Origin: Toxoplasma gondii ME49
Taxonomy: Eukaryota; Apicomplexa; Conoidasida; Eucoccidiorida; Sarcocystidae
DNA: 64,000 bases
NCBI RefSeq assembly: GCF_000006565.2
Contig: NC_031475.1
Location: 765,535 to 829,534 of the forward strand
Reading direction: 5' to 3'
Shown: piece after piece, positions 1 to 11,173 of the stretch
Layout of the letters: each line of letters starts with the position of its first letter
Numbering within the stretch: position 1 is the first letter of the stretch
Notes under the pieces: model-generated
The model's input: only the letters and a program-made list of their open reading frames with translations
Databases searched by the model: none
Told to the model about the DNA's origin: nothing
Program-made: the position numbers and the translations under genes

Positions 1-3000
1 TTTTCTTGATTGACGTTTGGCGGCGTTCGATGTACCTCTCCAGTGGTGACAGCAAAGTCGCTTTCTGGCCGCGAGAGAAAAAAGTGAAGAATTTCCTCAG
101 CCAGTTTCTTCTCCTCAAATGTGAGGGAGACAGTTTCGTCTCTCTCTCCGGTTCTGGCTCCTTCTCTACTTTTGCTTCCTCGGTCGTCTCGGTCTTGCGA
201 AAGTGACGCGGCCCGGCTGTCGAGCGAAGGCTCTCTGGATGCTCTCTGGAAGAAGCAGAAATCCATCAAAACTGAATCTTGACACTCGCGACGCTCGTCG
301 AACGGACAGTGCAGCGAAACCGGATCCTCACCTCTGCGTTTTCTCCTCTCTGACTTTCTTCATCGTCTTGGCCTTCTCTCTCGATTCTCTCTCTCTCCCC
401 TTCTTTCCTGTCTCATCTCGCTTTCTCTCTCTTCTCTCTCTCTCCCCTTCTTTCCTGTGTCATCTCGCTTTCTCTCTCGATTCTCTCGCTCTCCACGAGC
501 GAACAATGTTCTTCCTTTTCTGCTCTCGTGTGCTTCCCGTCCGCCCTGCCTCGGCCTCGGCCTCTCTCTCGCATTTCCTCTCACCAACGAACGCTGAAGC
601 TTCCGCAGGCCAGCGAGAATGGACGCAGCAACACCGGAGGACGGAGAAGAGAGGGAGCAGAGAGACGCAGAAGTCGAGGAAGAAGCAGATCGTGAAGCGT
701 TCGATCGTCTGGCCGCTGCGGCGGGAATGCCAGCGCGTCCGCATTTCCCCGTCCACGTTGGAACCTGGGGAAAAGGAGCCACCGGGTGAGAGAAGACAAG
801 TGAAGCTGAAGAACACTGAAGGACGCCAGAAAATCAAAAGGCGAAGTGGGCAAAACAGGAAGGTCCGACGAAGGCGCGGCGAGCGACGAGTCGCTGAAAC
901 GAGCGACACTGGAAGGAAAGAAACGCATCAAGCGAAGGCGTCCAGAGAAAGCGGGAAACCAGGAACAGACATGCAAGAGGAACGAAGCGACGGCACCACG
1001 GGGAGCTCCGAAGATCGAACGGGGAAGCCTTCGTTTCCACGTCGCGTTGCTCCTGCCTTTTTTCCTTGCACGTACGTCGATGCCGTGAGACATGCGCTCC
1101 AGCTGCGAGTTGCGCAGCGCCTGCATCGCCGCCTTCGCTGAAGGAGAAGAACAGAAGGAAGGAAAGGCGAGGCGAGACGTAGGAAACACAGCGCGTCGTG
1201 ACAAGAGAGAGGAAGAGACGCACAGGAGAACGGAAAGACGAGAGCGAGAGAGAGAGAGAGAGGACCTGGTACAGACCAGCGCGAGGCCGCGAGACGCAGG
1301 CATGAGAAAAGCGCAGAGTTTGCGGGCGAAGGAGTAGACGATGGAGAGACGGCAACTCGAGATCGAAGACGATACCTCCACGCGTGTATGTCACATGAAG
1401 GCAGAACCGGAGAGAGCGCAGGGATTGGCAACAGGCGTGCAGCGACGCGAGAGGCGAGCGGGGGGCAAGCGACCAGAAAGAAAACGGACGGTAGACGAGA
1501 GCTGGTTCTTCAGGAGTGCAAGAGGAAGGAAAAGTGATAACGACAGCAGAGACGCCGCGCTTACCAATGTCGCGACTCTGGCGATCGACGATGGAAGCGT
1601 CCAGAAGAGGTCGTTCTAAGTCGTCTTGCGTCAGGGATGTCTGCGAACGATACCAGGAAAAAGCCAGCAAAGTGGAGCAGCGCCACAAAGGCAAGCAAGG
1701 ACATGAGGAAGAGAAACAGGCCGCGAGATCGACAGTGCAAATGGCAGCTGGTGATGGCAGGACTGCACACACTGGGACAGCGACGGAGGTCAGCCTGGAC
1801 AAGAAAAGAGAAGAACGAGGGTGATCTCTCGGAACTGACGCGAAAACGTCCGACCATCCTTCCCTGTGACTGAATGTACGCAGGGAGTCAGAGAGCTACC
1901 AGGCAGACGTCCAGCTCGAGTGGATGTCCAGGCACGATAGAAGGCATCACGATTGGAGATCGGCGAAGGCAACAATCCATTCTCACCGCCCCCTGGACTG
2001 CTTCCAGCAGCCGCCCATGGCGAGCTGTGGCTCTGCCAACTTTCAAGAGAGCAAGCAAAGTGGAACAGAGGCGACGACAGAAGAACAGAAACGAAAACCT
2101 CTTTGAGCAGGCGATTCACCGGACCGCGGAATCTACCTTGATGCCTTGAGCGTCGAGCAACGTCTTCAAAATGAGGTTGTTTTCACGAGCCAGCTCTTCG
2201 CCCAGGTTGCCGTCGGTGCCGGCCTCGGCTGCTGCGCGCTGGAAGGCCTGCCAGGTCTCGTCCTCCACCTCCGGCTGGTCACCCCACACTTTCCTCGTGC
2301 CTGTCTCCACTGTCTCCTCGCTCCGACCGCCCTTGAAGGCCTTCTCCGCAGCTCGCCGCTCCCACCGGATCCCGCCGCGCAGCCAGTCGCGATACCTGGC
2401 AAGCGTGGAAAGAAGGCGTCGGAGGAGGGCAGGGCATCAGGTTCGTGAAAAAAGAAGAAGAAGAAGAAGGAAAAGAAGCAGAAGACAGAGAAGGACAAGA
2501 AGAAGACAGAGAAGGAAAAGAAGAAGACAGAGAAGGAAAAGAAGAAGAAGAGAGGGAGGGAGGTGAGATGAGAGAGAAGAACGTTGACACAGCAGCGAAA
2601 GGAGGGTGAAAGGAGGCGACGAGGAAAGAAGAGACGGAACGTCCGCTCATCGCTTACTTCGAAGACACGCAGGCACCGACGCCTGGCGCAGAGCTCGCGG
2701 AGTATCCTGGCGGAGGTGGAGGCGGCTCCAGCATTTCCTGCGACGCACCGAGACAGAGACCGACGGACTTTGATACTTGTCAAAGCAGACCCACCATGAA
2801 ACTAGAGAAGAGACAGAAGGCATGAGAAGTTCCCTACGCCGCCGCAGACCATCGCAAACCGACGAAAAAGAGCGTAGCGTAGCAGACAAACTGTCTCGAT
2901 CAACAGAAGAGGACTTGTTTCCGTGGGTGCTTTCTCACTCTGTTTCTCTCTGTTCCCCCTGCAGTGTCTAGGCAGCCATACTTTCCCCCGATTGCGCTGC

Positions 3001-6000
3001 TCGTCGCTTTCTCCTCCGCCTTTATACCTGCAGGTCATTGCGCTTGAAAAACTTTCGCTGCCGCGGGTCCTGCAGGACCTTCTGACTCAAGAAGAACTTG
3101 AAGACTTGTCGGTGGTACACTTTCTCTTCCACGCTCCCCGAGGTCAGCAGCCGGTAAATGCAGACGTCTTTGCTCTGGCCAATTCGCCAGCTGCGCTCTC
3201 GAGCCTGTGCAGCCGCGGAGACGCAGGAGCGCGGAAGTCCGCGAGAAGGCAAAGCCAACGTGAAGAGATCCAGCAGCCGAAGAAGGCGGAGCACACAGAC
3301 ACAGCAGCCAGAGGACGGTGAGCAGAAAGAGACGCACGACTGGGTGGAGAGACAGGAAACAGGAAACACCAGACAGAAGAAGAAGAAGAAGGCAAAGCGA
3401 CAGACATCCGACAAAATAACGACACGAGGGCCTTTGTCGGGGGGAACTAACTCGATTCTTTAACGAATCAACTAGGCACTGCAACGAGGAGAAAGGCGAA
3501 AACGAAACGCAAAAAACGCGCCTGACGCGACCCTGAAGCATGGCTTCCCTCCACCTCTCTTCCAAACGCGTCTACTCAAAAACTCTCGAAACCTCCAGAT
3601 GTTTTTATTTGACTCGGCTTCACCACTTCACGCCTACATATACATACATATATATAAATATATTTATATATATTTATATTTATATTTAAATATATATTTA
3701 TATATTTATGCATGTATATACATATTTGTATGCATGTGAGCGACCCTTCAAAGGGAGATGAAAATGCACATGTAGACGGGTGTCTTTGAAGCTTGTTTTC
3801 TGAGAGGACGGGTGGTTCTCTGTGAAGCATCGACGGAGTGTTGCGTTTTTGAAAGATCGAAAAGAGGCGTTTCTCAGAAGGTTCTTGCCTGCATGTCAGT
3901 CATCGGATTCCAATCTGGGTCGAAAATCACAACTCGATCTGCTGCGGTGAGATTGAGGCCGACGCCGCCGACGCGCGTCGTGAGAAGCAGCGCAAAGATG
4001 GACTGTAGAGAAAAAACCAGGCGTCGAATTGTCCGAGAGAAGAGTCGAGCGGAAACTCTCTTCATGAACCCGAAGGCATCTGTGTTCTTCACCGACTTCG
4101 TACGCACAGACTCGAGCACATGTCGACGTATATGCGAGCGCATGCACATGATTATACGTGAGCAAGTGGATTTATGAATTCACGACTGCATGCACGTCGC
4201 ACTGCATGCGTGTATCCGACCGAGTCTATGCAGGCGCTGAAGACGATACGCATCTCCACCGTCAATCTGCCTCCATGCGGAAAACGTCTCGCAGGGTACA
4301 GAATGTCTTTGAGCGTTGTGGACGGCCGCCACAAGGCGTCGGCCTATAGGCGGGCGCGCCAACGCCTCTGAACTCTGGTGTGGACAGGCGCAAACGAACA
4401 AGGTGAAGGAAGCTGTACCGAGTCTCTTTGGAAGCTGTCCACTATTGCATGTCGACTGGCGACCGGAACTCCGCCGTCCAAGCGCAAAAACGAGAATCCT
4501 TTTTTTCCGCCGAGTGTCGAAGAAGGCGCCGAGGAAGAAGACGAAGGCACTGAGGGGTCGCAGGTTTCGAGGAAACGCTGGAGAATGTCGAGCATTTGAA
4601 CTGTTTGAGCAAAGAGGAGAACGCGCCGGCCCTCGGCCTTCCAGACGCGAAGGACTTCTCGCAAGACGATCAGTTTTCCAGACCTGAAAATTCCCCGAAA
4701 CAGCATCGAAAACGGTTTGGCGAGCTCTGTGTGCTCTTCGCTTCCCCTTCGCGGTGAAGCGCTTCCGTCCATCAGCATCTGCACAACCTGCTGCAGTCTT
4801 CTTCTCGCTTCCTCGTCTTCCCTCTATCCTCCACGTCTCTCTCTCTCGGTGTTTGCTCATGCCTCCGGGGATGTTGCTCGCGCGCGTCCTCACCTCTCTG
4901 GATTTCCGTAGTCCTCGGGGCGGACCTCGTTGTGGACCAGAAGCAGGTCAGGGTGATTGGCAATTTTTCTCAGCACGGACAGAGTGAAGAGCATGCGGCA
5001 TCTGTCGCGTTTCTCCAGCGTCTCTTCAGAAGCCTCAAAGGGAGAGGAAAACGCATCGTTTGGGTGATAGTGGTGTCGAGAAAAGCGCGCCTTCTGTACG
5101 GCGAGAAAGTCCACGTACAGGGCGTACTGCTCCGCAGTCATGTTGCACAAGAGTACCTGCAGAGGGAGGCGAACAGGTAAAAACGAAGGCGCAAACCTCG
5201 AAACTCACGCCACCGTGAGGCCAGCACACTCTCGCATGCAGAGCGCGGCTACAGGATGGCCTTGAGTAGCAATCGCATGGCAAGAAAAACAGTCTGGGTC
5301 CCCGGACTTTGAAGCTGAGGAAATCCATGACCCAAGGCCATCGACAACTCAAAACGAGAGTCCTTTACAAAGGTGGAGAGCATGCCCCACTCGTACAAAA
5401 AACGGTGCAGATACGCAGTCCCCTGACATACATCTATCAATATATATATATATATATATCAATATATATATATATATATATATATCTGAGTATGTATGTA
5501 GGTATCCATGCATGCATGCACGTAGACGTACGTATGCCGACACACATGTTTGTGCTTCTCTGCATACATGTATATATAAATACATCTTCACGTTCGCATG
5601 GATCACCACAGAGATACCCAATCGCATATCTGTATATGTAGATAGATAGACTGATATGCATCTGTGCGCATTTGCGAAGGAATGTGACTTTTGTCTCAGC
5701 TGCGTTTTAGAACATCCGTCGTCTTCGAACTTCACTGCGCTGTACCTCTTCAGCTTTGTTTGGGAGACGCAGAAATTCTTGCATTTCTTTCTTGGATCGT
5801 CTAAGAATCAGAGGCAGTGCAACTTTACGCAGAAGACACGCACAGCGGTACGCGGCCTCCACGCTCTCCCGGGAAGCGTTTGCGTACCCTCCCTGGAGAG
5901 AGGAAAAACGCGATGAAGACAAAAGGCAAAGAGCAGGAGCAGATGAAACAGGACAAGTCATGAAGCGAAAACGAAAAGCACAGAAACGCAAGGGGCCCCG

Positions 6001-7793
6001 CGAAGAGACTAGGAAGAGAAAACAGAAAGAACAGGACACACAGTGGAACGAGAACGAGAATCAGAGGAGACGGAAAGGAAAACGCGACCCTGTGTGTGTA
6101 CAGACAGGACGTCTGCGAGCTCTTTCGAACCGAGATCCACACACGCAACAGACGAAATCACCCGGATCAACTGTTGAGTCGCTTTTTCGCCTTCACTTTC
6201 CTGTTACTCCTTCCTTATCTCTTCGCCTTCTCTCTTTGCTCTTTGGACAACCGTTTCTTCGCTGCTCCGTTCTCCGTTTCTCTTTCCAGTCTCCATCACG
6301 TCCGTCTGCTTCCCTCCTCTCTCTCGTTCTCCCCTTCTTCTCGCCTTTCACCGACTCCCCTGCCTTCGCCGCGTCCTTCTCCTCGCGTATCAGCCTCCAC
6401 AGTTCTTACCATTGTGATCGGTTCTGCAATTTGCTCGAGGAAGACAGGCAGTGTGCCGAGGCGCCCAGGCGCAGCGAAATCCAGAAGCGACCAGAATTCC
6501 TGCAAGTTGTTCTGAATCGGCGTCGCGGAGAGAATCAAACGATGCGGAGTCGGCAGCTGGAAGACCCAACGCAGAGGAAAAGTGGAACAAACGAGCTGAA
6601 CGGGGAGGGACGCCAACTGCAAGCACCCGCAGATGGTGAAGGGCACACTTGCTCACGGTGCCTCCACACACAGCTGATTTGCGATACACACAAATGCCTG
6701 CATGCGTACTTTCTATTGAGGCATGTGAATGGAGAGAGAGCACGCTGGACCTAAAGACGAACAGAGAGATAGAGAAACAGATGTCGCAACCAGGCAGTGT
6801 GTCAATCTCCTATCCCGGACAGACAGATGGCACATGTGTGTATGTGACAGATCTGAGCGAAAGCTTAGAGAGAGACACAGGGCGGGAGAAAGCATGCGCA
6901 TGCGCGAAGCATTTCGTTACTGTATCTATAGATATGCAATGGTGTAGAGAAAGTAGAAGCTCTTGCGGCCCTCTAAAATGGTCGGTTCGGCATGGAGACA
7001 TGACGAGTTCGCATCAGTGAAAGTTCTTTTTCCCTGTTTGAAGGACGGGAGCAACCGACTTGTTTAACGGCGAGGGTAATTGCCGCATGCGGATTCCGTA
7101 TTTTCTGTCCTTCATCCAAAATGGCCATCTTCCAGACGTATCGCAGGAGAAGTCGCTGCGAAGAGAGAACATCGAAACCGAGGATGAATCGCGACCTGGA
7201 TGTCACTCTCTCCTGCTTTGCAATTCCTCGACAGCGCTTACATCCTCAGTCCATTTAACAGCGAGAGAGGACGCCCCACCCGGCGTTCGTAAAGTCAACG
7301 TACGCACGCAACGCGATTGCATTCGTACAGCAGAAGAAACGCATTGTGGAAAAGGAAGATCAAGAGTCACCTTACAGATCTGCTGACTTCAAGCACTGGC
7401 AAGAGACCTGTTGACACAGCACGAATGCCTGCGGAAGAGCAGATGATGAAGCGATCAGAAAGTCACACAAAAGAGCGAACGCTCACGAGATGCATTCGAA
7501 ACGTCTCGTAAGTTGTCAGAAGAATGCCGTTGCTCTCCTCAGCTGCCCGCGCTGCTTCTTCCAGACGATCAATACTCTGCAGGCAGAGACAACGCATGCA
7601 CTCGCGTTGATGCAGGAAGACGCCGAGGGAAGCTCAACTAGGCCTGGCACATGGCCATCCACCTCTTGACGAGAGAGGGAGACGCAAGACGGCCATTAAC
7701 GCCGGACAAACGGTAGACTACAAGTACAAAACAGAGTGTCTACCTCCTCCTCCACAAATGTACCCCTGCTCATTCGTAACCACACATTCTTTC

Positions 7794-7824
<31 letters not shown>

Positions 7825-8140
7825 TATACATATACATATATACATTATATACGTACATAAATACATAAACATAGGCATATTTGGATGGACAGATCCCGCT
7901 TGCACATATGAATGAGGCAACGAGAACCCAAATTTCAGTTCTTTGATCATACTTGCTGTGGAAGCTTGATAGCGTTTTCAAACGCGCAATTACAACGGAG
8001 ATGCATGTGCGTGTGTATATGCGTACAACGGGAGCTCGCAGATACTGGAACGGTACCTCGAATCCGTAGCGCAGGCAACTCGACGCCCCGCGCTCACCAG
8101 GGAGCGTCCAGGACTCTCAAGAAGCCATCACACGGCTCAA

Positions 8141-8175
<35 letters not shown>

Positions 8176-11173
8176 ATGAACAAATACATACATATATATA
8201 TGTAATGAACAGCACGTAGACAGTATATGCATGTACATCGATAAACACACAATTCGAGAGTTGTGTGTGGTGTTGGAAACAGGCGGGTCTGTCAATGGTG
8301 GCAACTTGGTTTGCGTCGTTCTAGATCTGAACGCATCCCGTAGTCTTCGGTTCTGAGCTCGCCTTTTGGTGGAAGACGCAGACGCGCAGTGGTGGGTACC
8401 AAAGATGAAACTCCTTCGCCCACTGGTGGAGAACCGTTGCCGGACAAACAACGAGAACTCCTCCGTCTCCCCCTTTTTTTCGCAAGAGCCGAGAAGATCC
8501 AGCAGCAGCCGCGCCGCGCGGCATCGACGACATCGCAGCTCGGGCGACTGCTTGACGCTGGAACTCCCACAAGTCCTGAAAATCGGAAGAGTCCGCAAGG
8601 TCAGAAGCCACTGGCGGCCCAATTTGAGACATCGCCACCTTGAACATCTAAACCGAGAGACGCGCCTCGACCCCAAGAAGGTCTCGCAAAAGTTCAGAAC
8701 CGTAGAACGTTCACAGAGGCAATGTCGACGCGGACACAGCAACGGAGAGACGACGCACGATACAGACGTCGTGGGGAAGCCGCAAACAGACTCAACGGCA
8801 GTCTCGTCACTGGCGGAGTGCCACCGCGAACTCGGCGTAGTCTGCGACTTCGTCATTCCTTATGAATGTGTCGAGCAGCTTCTGCGGTGTTGTTGTGACC
8901 CCCCGGTTCAGTGCACTGAGAGTCAAGGGGGATCCAGCGTCGTCGGAAACGTAGGCTCCGTTTTCCGTGGGGGCTTCCGCGAGGTTTCTCACCTGCAAGA
9001 CGCCAGAGTGGTGCAGAGCAGCCAGAAAGGCGACAGCCTGGATCGTTTTGCCGAGACCCATCTCGTCCCCGACAATTCCGCCCACACCTTGCTTGAGCAG
9101 TTGCCACAGCCAGCGAACCCCTGTCTGCTGGTGCGGATACAGGTTCTCCCAGATGAATTTCGGCACTCTGAGGAAGGTCTGGGGAGACTCGGAAGAGGCT
9201 TCTCCGCGGCCTTCGTCTCCCTCACCCTGCTCTCTCCTCTCGTCCGCCTCGGCAGAAACAAGGACCTCTTCGCCGAAGGCTGAGTCGCTGCTTTGTCGCG
9301 CGTTCTTTTCGAACAGAGTCACGCGACGACGATACACTGTAAGAGACGAGTCGTCCACCGACGTTTTGTCCAGACGTCCAGAGGAAGCCTGAGAAGGCGG
9401 TGTGTGACTCGGTAGTCGCTGGCGAGGCGGGTCGCAAAGACGCGCCTCCGACGGAGACCGGGAGGCGACGGTGTCCCCTCGCGCTGACCGTGATGACTTG
9501 CATTCGCCGTCAGAAGACACAGAAGAAGCGGAAGAAGGCATCTCTTCGGGGCTGTACGCCGATTCTTCTTCAGATGAGAGATCAGGCGAAGTTGTCCTCT
9601 GTCTCCTGGAAGTGTCATTTGTGCCTGCTTCTTTCCTCGCTTTTCGGACGTCGAGATGTCTCTTCACGGCGCCATCCCCGGTAGCAGGTGAGACATGGCG
9701 GGAACGGCTTGGAGGTACGCTACGGACTGCAGCTTCGCTACTAGGGGAGAGCTCAGAAATCTTTCCTCGTTTCCTTTTCAGATCAGCACGACCAGTGGGC
9801 GGGAGTGACGGCGTTTCACTCGCCTGTAGATCGGCGCGACTTTTCTTACCCCCTCGATACTGCTTTGTTCTCTGCATCTCCGGCGTCCAGCACTCATCCT
9901 CCTCAAGTTCCTCTTCATCTCCATCTTCTTCATCTTCTTCGTCGTCTTCGCCTCTGAGAAACACCATTCGCTCCTTTTCGCGTCCTACTCCATGGAGCCC
10001 TCCCTCGTCAGGTCGCTCGGGGGACGGAAAGCGATGCAGCGCCCCTGGGTGTTCCCTGTCTTTCTCTTGTTCGTCTTCCTCGGGTGCTCTACAGCTCTGT
10101 TGGTCTTCGTGTCGTGATGCTTCACGGAATCGGCCTTCCGAGCCGGAATCTTGTGTTGTCAGTCGCAGTGCGTCTGCCGCGCGAGTTTGCCGAGCAGAAA
10201 ATTCGTGTTTCCGCGAAAACGCCTGCTCGGCATTTGTCGCTCCGCCTCTCTCCCGTGTCTCCTTTTCTCCGACAGCTGGATCCAGCCGAGAGGCGAATCC
10301 TCTTACGAGCGCATCGAAGCCAGTGCCGCTGTGATCTTCCACCCCATAGCCTGGAGAACGTGTGGCGCTCTGTCCCTCCGTTCCCCCTTTCTCGTCTCCG
10401 AAAAACGCCTGCTTCTCGGAAGGCCGGAGGCCTCCCGAAGGCGGTTGTCGGACCGAAGGCGCTTTAGACCGACCGGCTGCCTCTTGACAAGACGGCAGGG
10501 CTGTCGAGGAACTAGAGGAGGAGGAGGACGCCGACGATCGATGTCTCTGTCTCTGCTTCTTCAGCGTTTCTTCCTGTTGCTGAAGTTCCTCTTGAACGCG
10601 TTCTTCTACTGCTGAGGCAGAAACCGCACGTACGCCTAAGCGCTGCAGAAAAGACGAGGAGAGAGACGAGTCGAGTCCACTTCCAGCCTCGTTAGCGAGA
10701 GACTCAAGTGCGCTGCATGGTGCACCAAGAGAACAGTTGTTCCTGTCTTTCGACAAATCGGACCCCGCAGGATCTTTAGCCTGTGGAAAGACATCTTCAC
10801 CAAGAGTAGAAAGCCTCAGGGCGCCGCCTTCTCGGCCTCCACTGCTGCCGTCCACAGCATGGATATTTGCATTCTGGCACTCCTCCGAATTCGGAGACGG
10901 CCCTGAATAGCTGTCATGTTGTTTTGAAAAGCCTCCGACAACACACGATGCGTGCGAACTCGACGCATCGCCGCCCAGGTCGGGACCATCTTGTGGGCTT
11001 GACCATGTGCTTGGAAAACGACGCTCACTGCTGAGACCTGAGAGACTGGCTGCCTCAGCAGAACCTCGGTCGGCCTCCCTACTTTCGTGTACTGCATCGA
11101 CGGCTGAAGTGGTTCTTCCAGAGTCGAGCGAGTCACTTTGTTTGCTGGCGCTCGTGTCATTTGCTGGTGCCAT
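1..11173 (-). CDS. CSB/ERCC6/Rad26-like SNF2 ATPase (3' end beyond window)
   Basis: DNA-dependent ATPase of the Cockayne syndrome B/Rad26 branch of SNF2, expected to remodel stalled RNA polymerase II in transcription-coupled repair in the nucleus. Exons I can place: 8993-11173, 8647 to about 8380 (3' edge unresolved), 7487-7576, 7061-7155, 6410-6556, 5746-5892, 4894-5156, 4419-4683, 3889-4002, 3028-3204, 2658-2737, 2137-2395, 1565-1640, 1076-1137, 585-764, and 245 to the edge. From 7576 onward all phases agree. Motif [10 protein letters not shown] is at about residues 702-710. The rest follow in order: motif II DEGQK (family DEGHK), [42 protein letters not shown], then CSB-specific KFFKRNDL and [15 protein letters not shown] ubiquitin-binding/winged-helix-like end ([14 protein letters not shown]) reaches the window edge. 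The first ATG of the frame is at 11173. The ~650-residue N-terminus is low-complexity with an acidic run. The intron after 3889 has a GC donor. An extra exon near 8090 is possible. Confidence 0.9.
2440..2572. repeat. GAA-rich purine tract inside a CSB intron
   Basis: Near-continuous GAAGAA/AGAAGG purine run on the plus strand between CSB exons 2137-2395 and 2658-2737. On the gene's own (minus) strand it is a pyrimidine tract close to the 3' splice site at 2396. It reads open in several frames, which produces spurious Lys/Arg-rich or Ser/Phe-rich translations. Confidence 0.8.
3640..3735. repeat. TATA/TTTATA-rich microsatellite in CSB intron
   Basis: Imperfect TATATAAATA and TTTATAT repeats lying in the intron between CSB exons 3028-3204 and 3889-4002. 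Nothing suggests coding or promoter use. Confidence 0.8.
5440..5485. repeat. (TA)n microsatellite in CSB intron
   Basis: Two (TA)n blocks split by one TCAA, inside the intron between CSB exons 4894-5156 and 5746-5892, followed by tandem ATGC repeats around 5508-5521. Confidence 0.85.
7793..7850. repeat. (TA)n microsatellite in CSB intron
   Basis: (TA)n changing to TATACA repeats, in the intron upstream (minus strand) of CSB exon 7487-7576. Confidence 0.85.
8143..8205. repeat. (TA)n microsatellite, duplicated, in CSB intron
   Basis: A (TA)n block followed by the motif GTAATGAACA and a second shorter TA block with the same trailing motif, suggesting a short local duplication. It lies downstream (minus strand) of the CSB exon that starts at 8647. 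Confidence 0.8.

Noticed and set aside
203..1141. Long plus-strand and alternative-frame minus-strand frames over the CSB gene's 3' part
   Set aside because: They are Arg/Ser/Glu-rich shadows of CT/GA-rich introns. The CSB exons 585-764, 1076-1137 and 1565-1640 lie in the minus strand in phase.
4690..4790. Extension of the CSB exon upstream of 4683 (reading [12 protein letters not shown])
   Set aside because: The TTTTCAG/GTCTGG acceptor at 4683 gives an exact in-phase join [11 protein letters not shown] that matches the family, so this stretch is intron.
9471..10334. 287-codon plus-strand frame opposite the CSB N-terminal exon
   Set aside because: Antisense shadow of a low-complexity Ser/Glu-rich coding exon. 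Runs of Ser come from complementing GAG/GAA codons.
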